Source of the DNA: JBEKLJ01 sp050010255
GTDB lineage: Bacteria; Acidobacteriota; Terriglobia; Bryobacterales; Bryobacteraceae
DNA length: 23,308 nucleotides
NCBI GenBank assembly: GCA_050010255.1
Contig: JBEKLJ010000023.1
Location: forward strand, 1 to 23,308
Direction of reading: 5' to 3'
Shown in pieces: positions 7,017 to 15,001 of this stretch; positions within the stretch are counted from its first letter, which is position 1; each line of letters starts with the position of its first letter. Both the position numbers and the translations under genes were made by a program. Under the pieces are notes generated by a model that worked only from the letters and a program-made list of their open reading frames with translations, ran no database searches and had not been told where the DNA came from.

Positions 7017-7697
7017 CTACTTCTGCGGGTACTCCGGGATGACGTCGGGCGGCAGCCGCAAGCGGAAGCCGCTCTCGGGAACGTTCGGAGGATTGATCGT
7101 CACCTCCGAGTAGGTGACCAGATAGTAGTCGCCGCCGGGCTGGAGGAACTTCTGCTGGATCGGGTGCCCAGCCTCGAGCGGTATCCACAGCTCGACGCCG
7201 CGGATCTGCTCGGCCACCTGGGCGGACTTCGGCGTCAGTCCCAGCCGGCTGGCCCTCTGGCCGCCCACCACCTCCTCGCCCAGGAGCTTCACCGTGTAGT
7301 TCCTGGTCAGCTCCGCGCCTGAACTCCCGAAGCCCAGCACCAGGAATTGGTCCACCAGCGAGCGCTGTCTGCCGAGATCGTAGATCTGCACCGTCTTGAT
7401 CTTGGGATAGTAGACCTGGACGCGGCTATCGTCGAAGCCGATGGACCGCGGCTCGGGATCGAGGATCTCGGTTCGCATCAGGAGTTTGCGCCCGCTCCGC
7501 AGCAGGTAGATCTCCCCGTTCTCGACGCTGGTGTCGTTGAGGATAGCGGTGTATTCGGCCTTCCTCAGCTTACCGGTCATGGCGCGGAAGGCGGCGGCGG
7601 CTTTGTCCATGCGCGCGAGCACGGAGGCTGCGGTCTGGGCTTGCGCGCCCACCGAGCCCGCCAACACAACCAACGCCAGGGACCTCAACATCGTCAT
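7017..7697 (-). CDS. LolA-like outer-membrane lipoprotein-sorting protein
   Basis: A 226-residue exported protein. Residues 1-20 form a signal peptide (MTMLRSLALVVLAGSVGAQA, cleavage near AQA). The mature part has the LolA/LolB-type beta-sheet pattern: VLARMDKAAAAFRAMTGKLRKAEY, then GEIYLLRSGRKLLMRTEI, then strands with SRVQVYYPKIKTVQIYD and a C-terminal ELWIP/HPIQQKFLQPGGDYYLVTYS section. Such proteins carry lipoproteins or lipid across the periplasm. Whether this one is a true LolA or a family relative is not clear, since it is not next to lolB/lolCDE. ATG at 7697 or 7691 is possible. The gene overlaps nothing and leads directly into the acyltransferase. Confidence 0.8.
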   Translation of the reverse strand: MTMLRSLALVVLAGSVGAQAQTAASVLARMDKAAAAFRAMTGKLRKAEYTAILNDTSVENGEIYLLRSGRKLLMRTEILDPEPRSIGFDDSRVQVYYPKIKTVQIYDLGRQRSLVDQFLVLGFGSSGAELTRNYTVKLLGEEVVGGQRASRLGLTPKSAQVAEQIRGVELWIPLEAGHPIQQKFLQPGGDYYLVTYSEVTINPPNVPESGFRLRLPPDVIPEYPQK

Positions 7698-7711
7698 TGT
7701 CAGCCCAGAAA

Positions 7712-7730
7712 TCGGGGCCCTCTGCCCCGA
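7712..7730 (-). terminator. Hairpin, possible attenuator
   Basis: On the minus strand TCGGGGC and GCCCCGA form a 7-bp stem with a 5-nt loop, followed by TTTCT. It sits in the 39-bp gap between the small membrane gene and the LolA-like gene. The weak T-run suggests partial termination at most. Confidence 0.35.
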
Positions 7731-7736
7731 GCACCG

Positions 7737-8105
7737 TTACGGATGCGTGAAGGCGATATATCCCTTGATGACGGACTCGGAGTCGAAGACCGGTTCGAGC
7801 CGCACGATCTCCCGTTTTTCGCCGGTCTGACTGCGCAGCACCTCACCCGCCTTCTGCTTGCGATCCGCCTCCGGAACTCCGGCCAGCAACTCGGCTTCCA
7901 CCCAGTAGACGGTCGTGCCGCGCCCGCCCTGGAGCATGGCGATGCGGCTGGTACGCGGCATCCGGGGCTGATCGAGAAACCACTGGCGCGGCGTCAGGAA
8001 CACAAACGCCAGGATCAGCCCGACCATCACGTCGTACTGCCAGGTGGCGCGCTGGTAGTCCCACAGGATGAAGCGCTTCACGGCGGTCAGCAGCTTGCCA
8101 GCCAT
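7737..8105 (-). CDS. Small membrane-anchored protein of unknown function
   Basis: A 122-residue protein not recognised as a named family. One clear transmembrane helix (about 25-40: YDVMVGLILAFVFLTP) follows a basic N-terminus (AVKRFILWDYQRATWQYD), leaving an approximately 80-residue soluble tail with VYWVEAELLAGVPEADRKQKA and a final strand VIKGYIAFTHP. ATG 8105 is chosen over TTG 8108 because GAAGA is well placed before it. It lies between homoserine dehydrogenase (35 bp) and the LolA-like gene (39 bp), so an envelope role is suggested by the downstream neighbours only. It was not matched to a database family here, so novelty is untested. Confidence 0.75.
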   Translation of the reverse strand: MAGKLLTAVKRFILWDYQRATWQYDVMVGLILAFVFLTPRQWFLDQPRMPRTSRIAMLQGGRGTTVYWVEAELLAGVPEADRKQKAGEVLRSQTGEKREIVRLEPVFDSESVIKGYIAFTHP

Positions 8106-8140
8106 CAATCTTCAGTTTAGCGCACGCCTGCGCGGCGCGA

Positions 8141-9103
8141 TTAGACCTGCCGCGCGATGTCTACCAGGTCCGAGAACAGGCCGTAGGCGGTCTGCTCCAC
8201 GGTGGGGTTGACGGAGACCGTGCCGAGGGTGCCCATCAGGTCGGTATGGAACAGGATGAGGTTCGAGGCGCCGGCCAGGGAGGCCAGCAGGTCGGTTTTC
8301 TCCAGCACCTCGGCGCGAACGCGCAGCTTCACGCCGCCGCTGGTGCGCCTGGCGCGGCTGACGATCCGCACGGTCTTGCCCTTGCGGTCCAGCTCCTGGA
8401 CGCGTTCCGGCGTCAGCCGGCTGATGCCGCGGGGCCGGATCGATTGCGGCGTCACGCGCGCCTCCAGCAGCACGTTGGCCAGCGCCGCGGTCTTGGCCGC
8501 CGAGTCCCAGCCGTCCAGGTCGTACCACGGATCGGTCTCCGCGATGCCCAGCCGCCGCGCCACCTGGATGCCTTCCTGGATCGACATGCCGTCGCGCAGC
8601 GCCTCCACCACGATCTTGCTGGTGGAGTTCAGGACCCCGGTGAAGCCCAGAATCCGAACCCCCGGCAGGTGGTCGCGGACCAGGTTGAACACTGGCGCGC
8701 CATCCATCACCGTCGCTTCGAAGCGAAACTCGACCCCGGCCGCGCGCGTTTCCCCGGCAAGCTCCGCATAGGCGTGGGCGATCGGACCTTTGTTTGCCGT
8801 CACCACGTGCAAGCCGCGCGCCAGCGCCGCCCGGATGTGGGAGATGGCAGGCTCACCCGTCATGGGATTCAGCGGAGTGACCTCGATGACGACTTCCGCC
8901 CTCGCCCGGCCCAGGAACTCCTCTACCGAGGCCGCGGCCGGCCCGAACTGGGGCTCGGGGGGCAGGCCCCGGCCATCGATCGCGGTCCCGTGCCGGGCGG
9001 TGTGGATGCCGACGATTCGGAAGGGGAACGAAGAATGCTTCTTCTCGAGCAGCCGGGCGAAGGCGCGCCCGACGTTGCCATAGCCGATCAGCGCGACGTC
9101 CAT
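8141..9103 (-). CDS. hom: Homoserine dehydrogenase, short form
   Basis: A 320-residue enzyme that reduces aspartate semialdehyde to homoserine with NAD(P)H, the branch point to threonine and methionine. The Rossmann motif is IGYGNVG at residues 6-12, and NAD(P)/substrate-contact ANKGPIA has Lys105. The substrate domain has TGVLNSTSKIVVEAL, and the catalytic run is ETDPWYDLDGWDSAAK, with Glu189, Asp200 and Lys204 matching the known active-site set. There is no C-terminal ACT domain, so threonine feedback through ACT is not expected. Start ATG 9103 has AGAGG upstream. It follows the DUF4139 gene by 32 bp. AlaC-like aminotransferases often neighbour hom, and one lies 12 kb away here. Confidence 0.93.
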   Translation of the reverse strand: MDVALIGYGNVGRAFARLLEKKHSSFPFRIVGIHTARHGTAIDGRGLPPEPQFGPAAASVEEFLGRARAEVVIEVTPLNPMTGEPAISHIRAALARGLHVVTANKGPIAHAYAELAGETRAAGVEFRFEATVMDGAPVFNLVRDHLPGVRILGFTGVLNSTSKIVVEALRDGMSIQEGIQVARRLGIAETDPWYDLDGWDSAAKTAALANVLLEARVTPQSIRPRGISRLTPERVQELDRKGKTVRIVSRARRTSGGVKLRVRAEVLEKTDLLASLAGASNLILFHTDLMGTLGTVSVNPTVEQTAYGLFSDLVDIARQV

Positions 9104-9135
9104 GGGCCTCTATGCGGTATGCATCAACATCCGGG

Positions 9136-11145
9136 CTAGAACTGCGCCTTCTCGATGAGCTCGTTCAGCTCGGCTTCGAGCGCGGCCTTGGTTTTCCTCA
9201 GCTCCGCCAGGCGGTCGCGCAGCGCGGCCAGTTGCACTTCTTCGTCGGCCAGCTTCTTGGCGTAGCTCTGCACCTGCTCTTGCTGGCCAGCGACACGGTT
9301 GAGACTCGAGATGTTCTGCCGCAGGCGTTCCTGATCGCGAACCAGTTCGTCGATCTGCTCCTGCGCGCGGCGGATTTCGCCGTCGTTGGCGGCGATGCGG
9401 GCCTTCTGCTGCGCGATGCGATCCAGTTGCCTGCGCGCGTCCTCGTCGAGCGCCTTGTTCTGGATGTAGGTGAGCAGCAAACCCGGCGTTGCGTTCACCA
9501 GCGCGACGGTCCGCTCGATGAGCTGCTCCTCGACCACCGGGAACTTTTCCGCCGCGCCCGGAGCGAGCCGGATTTCGAAGCGGTAGGCGGCCGCCGTCGT
9601 CTCAGCCGGCTTCATCTTGACGAGCCGGAAGGTGGGCCGAATGGCGTGCTCGACCAGGAGCGTCTTAGCCTTCTGGTCCACGTTGCGAATCGTGTACGTG
9701 GTGGTCTGCTGGAGCGCCGCGCGCGTAATGAGCACGCCCCGGTTGAGGTGGATCTCCCGCAGCAGCTCGCTGCCCGATTCCAGCCCCGTGGTGATACGCG
9801 TGCCGAGATCGACCGCATAGCTGATAAGCCGCTTGTCGCCCGCCTTGAGCGTCTCCATGGGCGCTTCCCCGGCGTAGGTGTTGCCGTCGAAGACCGTGAC
9901 CGGCCCGCCGTCCAGCGTCTTGCCGGTATTGTTGGTGATCTCGGCGGCGTTGCGCGGGTTCTCCCCTGCCCCGGCGCTGTAGACGAGCAGCTTGCGCACG
10001 GCGAGCTTCTGCTGAACGAAGGGCAGCATGACGGATTCGCCCTGGCGTACCGTGACCGGCGTCCCGAAGCGGTACTCGAACAGCTCGCCTGCCTCGGCCG
10101 CTTCAGTCGACAGCTCAACCGAGCTGGCGATCACCTGGACCATCTCACTCATCGCGGGAGCCATTTGCGGAGCTGGCGCGGCCGCCCTCATCAACATGCC
10201 GCCGACGACACCGCCGGCCTCGCCCGCACTCCTGCCGGGACCTATGCCGCCCCCCGAGCCCGACCCGATCCCGCCCCGGTGCACCTCCGGCGCGGCGGCC
10301 TGTTCTTCGACCAGATCGAAGGCCCGTCGCCCCACATACCGGGGCTCGTAGAGCCGCGAGATGAATGACACGGGCTTCCCGGAGACCAGGGCCAGCCGCA
10401 CGTTCGACCAATCCTCGCCGCTGGAGTTGTCCACGATCGCCCAGCCCTCCAGGGTGGGCTCGCCCGCTTCGGCGAATACGAGCCGGTAACTCGACTTCCA
10501 CACCGGCGCCGGCACGACGTAGGCCACCCTGAGCCGCCTGGCCTTGCCCTCGCTGGAGTCGATGTACACGCTGCGCTTCTCCTTCGATCGCCCGGCGACC
10601 AGGTTGGCCAGGTACTGCTGGAACTGGAGGCGGAGCGCCGGGTCGGCGAAGGTGAGAGCGGTCATCCCGGCCAAGTCCAGGGTGCGCAGCTCCCCGGAGT
10701 CGGTCAGCAGGGTCAACTCCTGCCGCGGGGCCTGCCTTTCGCCAGGGGCGACCTCGCGCGCGCCGACAATCAGGCCGGAGGCAGTCGCCGGGCCGGTCTT
10801 CACTTCCACCCGCGCGCCCTTCAGTTGATCGAGCAGAGCAGTGAGGGCTTGCGCCTCGCCCAGCCTGAACGGGAACTGCTCCAGCTTCTTCTCCAGCGGC
10901 TCGCTGGAGTCGTACCGCAGGCCGCCGATCTGGCCGCCGGCTTCGTCGACGACCATCAACGACTTCAGCACGTCGTTCATCTCGTCGGCCCGGAACTCGA
11001 GCCGCGCCGTCCTGCCGGCCGCCAGCTCGCCGCTGCGGACAAAGTAACCGACGCCGTTCTTGTACAGAACGACCTCTCTGATTGGCAGCTCGGCCGCCAG
11101 GCCGGCCGCAACCGCCATAGCGAAGCAAAGAACCGTTTGGGTCAT
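9136..11145 (-). CDS. Exported DUF4139 protein with coiled-coil tail
   Basis: A 669-residue secreted or surface protein. A signal peptide covers about 1-18 (cleavage near GLAA). The first half begins PIREVVLYKNGVGYFVRSGEL. The DUF4139 signature starts with APVWKSSYRLVF and TLEGWAIVDNSSGEDWSNV (about 213-250) and resumes after an insertion. The insertion (about 290-330) is Gly- and Ala-rich (GGIGSGSGGGIGPGR) and probably flexible. Residues 563-669 are a long Glu/Gln/Arg-rich coiled coil. The molecular role is unknown for the family. Start ATG 11145 is well supported by GAGGGGGGTGAT upstream. It begins 56 bp after yjbQ and may head the operon through hom to nuoI. Confidence 0.85.
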   Translation of the reverse strand: MTQTVLCFAMAVAAGLAAELPIREVVLYKNGVGYFVRSGELAAGRTARLEFRADEMNDVLKSLMVVDEAGGQIGGLRYDSSEPLEKKLEQFPFRLGEAQALTALLDQLKGARVEVKTGPATASGLIVGAREVAPGERQAPRQELTLLTDSGELRTLDLAGMTALTFADPALRLQFQQYLANLVAGRSKEKRSVYIDSSEGKARRLRVAYVVPAPVWKSSYRLVFAEAGEPTLEGWAIVDNSSGEDWSNVRLALVSGKPVSFISRLYEPRYVGRRAFDLVEEQAAAPEVHRGGIGSGSGGGIGPGRSAGEAGGVVGGMLMRAAAPAPQMAPAMSEMVQVIASSVELSTEAAEAGELFEYRFGTPVTVRQGESVMLPFVQQKLAVRKLLVYSAGAGENPRNAAEITNNTGKTLDGGPVTVFDGNTYAGEAPMETLKAGDKRLISYAVDLGTRITTGLESGSELLREIHLNRGVLITRAALQQTTTYTIRNVDQKAKTLLVEHAIRPTFRLVKMKPAETTAAAYRFEIRLAPGAAEKFPVVEEQLIERTVALVNATPGLLLTYIQNKALDEDARRQLDRIAQQKARIAANDGEIRRAQEQIDELVRDQERLRQNISSLNRVAGQQEQVQSYAKKLADEEVQLAALRDRLAELRKTKAALEAELNELIEKAQF

Positions 11146-11201
11146 ATCACCCCCCTCAGACGTTATGCCGGCAAGAGCAGCTCCCTTTCAGGCGGCGCTG
11201 C

Positions 11202-11615
11202 TCATTCTCCCATAACCTTGATGATGACGCGCTTGGGCCGCTGGCCGTCGAACTCAGCGTAGTAGATCTGCTGCCAGGGACCGAAGTCGAGCCGGCCGTT
11301 GGTGACGGGCACGACCACCTGGTGGTGGACCAGCAGGCTCTTCAGGTGCGAGTCGCCGTTACTTTCGCCGGTGCGGTGGTGGCGGTACTCGCGGCGGAAG
11401 GGCGCCAGTTGCTCAAGCCACTCGTCGATGTCCGCGATCAGACCGTCCTCGGCGTCGTTGACCCACACGCCCGCGGTGATGTGCATGGCCGAAACCAGGA
11501 TCATCCCTTCCCGTATCCCGCTCTGGGCCAGGGCGCTCTCCACCTGCGGCGTGATGTTGATGTAGTCGCGGTGTTTGCGCGTTTTGAATGTCAAGTACTC
11601 GGTATGGGATCGCAT
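11202..11615 (-). CDS. yjbQ: YjbQ/UPF0047 family protein
   Basis: A 137-residue protein of the YjbQ family (UPF0047), a compact beta-sandwich described as having weak thiamine-phosphate synthase activity. Family marks in order: RSHTEYLTF at the N-terminus, SAMHITAGVWVNDAEDGL (about 43-60), YRHHRTGESNGDSHLKSLL with metal-type histidines, and the terminal GRLDFGPWQQIYYAEFDG and KRVIIKVMGE. It is full length. ATG 11615 is preferred over TTG 11618. It is divergent from the beta-barrel gene across a 157-bp gap. No thiamine genes are near, so the physiological role is not informed by context. Confidence 0.93.
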   Translation of the reverse strand: MRSHTEYLTFKTRKHRDYINITPQVESALAQSGIREGMILVSAMHITAGVWVNDAEDGLIADIDEWLEQLAPFRREYRHHRTGESNGDSHLKSLLVHHQVVVPVTNGRLDFGPWQQIYYAEFDGQRPKRVIIKVMGE

Positions 11616-11669
11616 CAACGGGAATCATACAACGCCCGGGCGTTCAACCGTCGGTCTGCCCCGGTCGGC

Positions 11670-11698
11670 TTGACACAACCTCGGCGCGCGAGTCAGAC
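11670..11698 (+). promoter_or_regulatory. Weak promoter candidate for the beta-barrel gene
   Basis: A perfect TTGACA lies at 11670-11675 in the divergent gap. The best -10 at 17-18 bp is poor (CAGACT). The leader to the TTG start would be about 70 nt. Confidence 0.3.
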
Positions 11699-11772
11699 TT
11701 TGAGGTTGCCGAGCCCAGGATTGCGCGTCCGTAGCGACGGCCCGCCTTCGATACCTGGAGAAAGGGGAAACC

Positions 11773-13164
11773 TTGAAGCGCTACCTAGGTGTTGTGCTGC
11801 TAATGGGCGCGTCTCTGCTGGGCCAGGAGGCGCCGCCTGCACCCTCCGGAGACGTCGAGCAGGCGCCGGCGGCTCAGGAGCCTGAGTCCGAGTACGGCGG
11901 CCCGGCGATTCTCAGCCGCGGCGGAGGCCCCAGTATCGGAGGCGGAGGGGAACTGCTGCGCCTGCGGCCATTCCTGACCGTCAACGGGATGTACGACAGC
12001 AACCTCGCAGCCGCCAGCCTGGACCAGAACGGGCAGGTTGCCTACCAGGACGGTTACGGGGTCGAAGCGATGTTCGGGGTGACCGGAGCGCATCAGTTCA
12101 AGGAGAGCGTGCTGAGCCTGGACTACCGCGGCTCGCTGCGGCACTACACGCAGCGCAGCTACTATGACGGCTTCGACAACAGCCTGATGCTGGCCTATGA
12201 GCGGCGGCTGACGTCGCGCACGAGCATCATGTTGGGCGAGACGGCGACGCGCACCACGCGCGCCTTCGGACTGCCCATGGACTCCTACTATGGTGCGGGC
12301 CTGTTCGGCTACGACCCCACCTGGTCCGGGTTGCTGACCAACGAGCTCTTTGACACGCCGACGACGGCCCTGATGAGTAGGGTCCAGCTGGTCCATCAGC
12401 GCACGGCGCGTCTCTCCTTCAGCATTGGCGGGGACGGGTTCATAGTGCGGCGGCGCTCGGTCGCCCTGTTTGGCGCCAACGGGTATCACGCCACCGGCAG
12501 CCTCGCGTACCGCCTCACGCGTTACCAGACCATCGGCGTTTCGTATACCTTTGGCCACTTCGACTTTCAGAGCCGTTACGGCCAATCCGACATGCACGGC
12601 GTGGCGCTGAACTACTCGGCGCGACTGGGACGCCGATGGGAGATCGGTCTGGCAGCCGGCGGATACCGGGTTGAGTCGCAGCGCCTCACTCAGGTGCCTG
12701 TGGATCCCTTCATCGCGGCCATCCTCGGCCAGGCGTATGGCGTGGAGAAGTTCCACGGGGTAAGTTACCTGCCGCATCTCGGGGCTCGTATTACACGGTC
12801 ATTCCGCCACTCCACCGCTACACTCGGCTACGACCGCACCGTGCTGGCTGGAAACGGCCTCTACACGACGGCGGGCATGGAGTCCGCCCATGCGGGCTTC
12901 TCCTGGACGGGCATCGGCCGGGTCACGCTCCAGGGCGGCGCGGGCTACAGCAAGTTCTCCGCTATCACCCAGCAGATCGGCGCCTATCGTAGCTACTCGG
13001 CCTCGGGCGGCTTCTCGACCCGGCTCAGCCGGGTTGTGTCCATGATCGGCCGCATTGACGGCCGGAACTATTCCATCCACGGCGCCGTGCTCAAGCGGAC
13101 CTATTACAGAGCGACGCTCGGGTTCGGTTTCACGCCGGGTGAAGCCCCACTGGCGATCTGGTGA
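11773..13164 (+). CDS. Outer-membrane beta-barrel protein candidate
   Basis: A 463-residue exported protein. A signal peptide (MKRYLGVVLLMGASLLG) is followed by a Pro/Ala-rich stretch, then from about residue 62 a long series of amphipathic strands with alternating aromatic residues and turns (for example FLTVNGMYDSNL, SVLSLDYRGSLRHY, TIGVSYTFGHFDF, YYRATLGFGF), ending in a C-terminal Trp as is common in barrel proteins. The start is TTG 11773, set by AGAAAGGGG five bases upstream; no in-frame ATG is suitably placed. It overlaps the downstream receiver gene by 4 bp (GTGA). No specific family was recognised; it could be a porin-like channel or a structural barrel. Confidence 0.8.
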   Translation: MKRYLGVVLLMGASLLGQEAPPAPSGDVEQAPAAQEPESEYGGPAILSRGGGPSIGGGGELLRLRPFLTVNGMYDSNLAAASLDQNGQVAYQDGYGVEAMFGVTGAHQFKESVLSLDYRGSLRHYTQRSYYDGFDNSLMLAYERRLTSRTSIMLGETATRTTRAFGLPMDSYYGAGLFGYDPTWSGLLTNELFDTPTTALMSRVQLVHQRTARLSFSIGGDGFIVRRRSVALFGANGYHATGSLAYRLTRYQTIGVSYTFGHFDFQSRYGQSDMHGVALNYSARLGRRWEIGLAAGGYRVESQRLTQVPVDPFIAAILGQAYGVEKFHGVSYLPHLGARITRSFRHSTATLGYDRTVLAGNGLYTTAGMESAHAGFSWTGIGRVTLQGGAGYSKFSAITQQIGAYRSYSASGGFSTRLSRVVSMIGRIDGRNYSIHGAVLKRTYYRATLGFGFTPGEAPLAIW

Positions 13165-13571
13165 ACGCTGTGCCGGACCCCAGCGCCAGCCGGATCCTGC
13201 TGGTGGACGACGTGGAGGCCCTGCTCGCGGTGACGGAGCAGTACCTCCGCCGGCTCGGCTACAGCACGCTGGCCTGCCGGACGGCCCGCGAAGCCTGGGC
13301 GGCGTTCCAGGCGGACCCGCTCTCGTTCCGGCTGGTGCTGACCGATATCACGCTCCCGGAAATCCCGGGCACCGAACTCCTGCTCCGGATGCTCGATCTG
13401 AACTCGCGGGTCGCCGTCTTGATCTGCAGCGGGTACCCGTTCGATCCGGCGTCGTTGCCAGCGAGATACCAGCCGCAGATCGGGTTCCTGCAGAAGCCCT
13501 TTACTCCGCGGATGCTGGCTGAAGCCGTGGAGCGGGCTCTGGCGCCGGACGCGGGCGCGCCGCCGCGATAG
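13161..13571 (+). CDS. Single-domain response regulator
   Basis: A 136-residue receiver domain with no output domain. The acidic pocket is in ILLVDDVEAL, the phospho-acceptor is Asp62 (LVLTDITLPEIPG), the switch Ser is in LICSGYP and the Lys in FLQKPFTP. The start is GTG, sharing the TGA stop of the beta-barrel gene in a GTGA overlap, which implies translational coupling. No kinase is present in the window. The stop TAG (13569-13571) overlaps the first bases of a 77-bp-type palindromic element. Such lone receivers usually pass phosphate onward or bind a partner protein. Confidence 0.93.
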   Translation: MNAVPDPSASRILLVDDVEALLAVTEQYLRRLGYSTLACRTAREAWAAFQADPLSFRLVLTDITLPEIPGTELLLRMLDLNSRVAVLICSGYPFDPASLPARYQPQIGFLQKPFTPRMLAEAVERALAPDAGAPPR

Positions 13572-13744
13572 CCCGCTTTTCTCACCACGACCGTGGCGAG
13601 GCGCGATGAGAGGGCCGCAGATACAAGGCGCGCGACGGCCGGCGCCCGCAGGTCCGTTACGGATCGAGGACGCCGGCCGAGCGCAACACAGTAGATGCGG
13701 CTCTATCGCGCGCCGCAGCAGGTTGTTGGTGAGAAATGCGGGCT
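13570..13744 (+). repeat. Palindromic element copy 1 with 98-bp insertion
   Basis: The ends AGCCCGC-TTTTCTCACCA and TGGTGAGAAAT-GCGGGCT are inverted repeats (17 of 18). Between them, 13570-13619 and 13721-13744 match copy 2 (16306-16382, opposite orientation). An extra 98 bp is bounded by GCCGCAG at 13614-13620 and 13712-13718. Removing one repeat plus the insert gives 77 bp, the exact length of copy 2. The element lies between convergent genes and overlaps the TAG of the receiver gene. Confidence 0.85.
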
Positions 13745-13783
13745 TGGGTAGCGCCTCGCTGCGATCATGGTGAAACAGCCGCG

Positions 13784-14767
13784 CTAGCGGATGCGCTCGG
13801 TGAGCGGGACAGGCTCCTCGAGCCGGAACGTCAGCCGGGCCTCGGCCGCGAGCTCGGTCGGCTTGCCGCGAGTCGCCGCCACGGTCCCGGCGCCAGCCGC
13901 GCCGCCTACCCCGGCCCCGATCGCGGCCCCCTTTCCCCCGCCGGCGATCGCACCGATCGCCGCGCCGATTGCCGCTCCGACGCCGACCTTCTTGGCGTCT
14001 TCCCCATGCGAGGTCCCGCCTTCCTGGGCGAACCGCCGGGTCGAGATTGTGACGTCCTGCCCGTCGGCGGTGTGGAGCCGCACCAGTTGTACGGCCAGGG
14101 AGGAGACTCCGCGCACCCGCCCGGCAGGCTGCGCCTCGACCACCTTGCCCTCGACGCGTGCGCCGCGCGCTGCGATCTCGAAGCCATCCACGACCAGCGG
14201 CTGATCTAGCGCGGCTGAGAACGTGTCCCCGGCCTGGTTCCGATCGCTGCTCAAGGCCTCCGACAGGCGTACGACAATCGGCGTCCCGGCGGGGATGGTG
14301 ACCTTGTGGGGCTGCCGGGGCTCGGGCGGCGCCGTCTGGGCTCCGCTGGGCGGATTCAGCGCCCCCGGAGGCTGCGTCTGCTCCACCTGCACGGGCGCCG
14401 GCGCCGGAGCAGCAGAGGGCGCCGGGACAGCAGCGGCCGGCGGCGCCGCCGGTTCGGAGGCCTCCGGCTCGGCGCGATTCTCAGCCATTGTCTCGCCAGC
14501 GCGCCGCGACGCGGTACGGGTCGGTGACGGTTTCCGGGGGGCCGCTGGCGGCGCCGCGGTGGCTCTGGCGGCCGTTTCCGGTGCAGTCGCGACCGCTGCG
14601 GCGGGAGCCGCGGCGGCCGGGATCGCAGCCTGGGGCGCGGCCGGGGCGGCCGGCTGCGTCTCGGTCGCCACCGGGGTCGCCGGCACCTGTTGTCCGCGAT
14701 AGATCTTGAACAGCAGTCCCGCGCAAACCAGCAGGGCCACAAGGATGCCCACTTGGACAGCTTTCAT
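13784..14767 (-). CDS. Membrane-anchored Pro/Ala-rich glycine-zipper protein
   Basis: A 327-residue protein. One N-terminal transmembrane helix (about 5-20: QVGILVALLVCAGLLF) anchors a long Pro/Ala linker (about 27-150) expected to span the periplasm. A beta-rich domain follows (about 155-245: VTIPAGTPIVVRLSEALSS, then DTFSAALDQPLVVDG), then a glycine zipper (about 262-296: GVGAAIGAAIGAIAGG, GAAIGAGVGGAAG) that could insert in a membrane. The start ATG 14767 is fixed by AGGAAGAGGAGG upstream; the open frame beyond it to 15046 runs into repeat DNA and is not translated sequence. It converges with the receiver gene. The function is unknown; an envelope-linking or stress role is inference only. 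Confidence 0.82.
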   Translation of the reverse strand: MKAVQVGILVALLVCAGLLFKIYRGQQVPATPVATETQPAAPAAPQAAIPAAAAPAAAVATAPETAARATAAPPAAPRKPSPTRTASRRAGETMAENRAEPEASEPAAPPAAAVPAPSAAPAPAPVQVEQTQPPGALNPPSGAQTAPPEPRQPHKVTIPAGTPIVVRLSEALSSDRNQAGDTFSAALDQPLVVDGFEIAARGARVEGKVVEAQPAGRVRGVSSLAVQLVRLHTADGQDVTISTRRFAQEGGTSHGEDAKKVGVGAAIGAAIGAIAGGGKGAAIGAGVGGAAGAGTVAATRGKPTELAAEARLTFRLEEPVPLTERIR

Positions 14768-14867
14768 GCTGGCCTCCTCTTCCTGTTTCTTTAACGTACG
14801 CCAAACGGCCGCGGTTTCCAACCCCGGCTGGCCCGTAATCCGTCCGTAAGCCGACGCGGCGGTTGTT

Positions 14868-14907
14868 GTAGCGCGCGCTCTCAGCGTGCCGCGTCGGCAC
14901 TGGTGCC
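14868..14907 (-). repeat. Palindromic repeat module, copy B
   Basis: Read on the minus strand, it matches copy A (2582-2622) over 40 bp with a handful of changes: GGCACCAGTGCC, then CGCGGCACGCT, and GCGCTAC at the end. It overlaps the hairpin 14891-14912. Confidence 0.65.
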
Positions 14908-14952
14908 GACGCTTGGCGGAACCATTCCCGGGCCGGTCCCCGCACTCGCCCT

Positions 14953-15001
14953 GCGTCGCCAGGAGTGGCGACGCGGCAGGCACGAGTGCCCGCGCTACGG
15001 C
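14953..15001 (+). repeat. Hairpin plus shortened module, copy C
   Basis: GCGTCGCCA-GGAG-TGGCGACGC (14953-14974) is followed by GGCACGAGTGCC (14979-14990), the same 12-mer as at 2582-2593, then CGCGCTACGGC without the inner hairpin present in copy A. Confidence 0.55.

Noticed and set aside
5897..7042. A 381-codon plus-strand open frame.
   Set aside because: It is antisense to the membrane acyltransferase, and its translation is Arg/Gln/His-rich shadow sequence.
13572..13783. Possible CRISPR-like repeat region.
   Set aside because: The repeats are inverted ends of one element with an insertion, not regularly spaced direct repeats.
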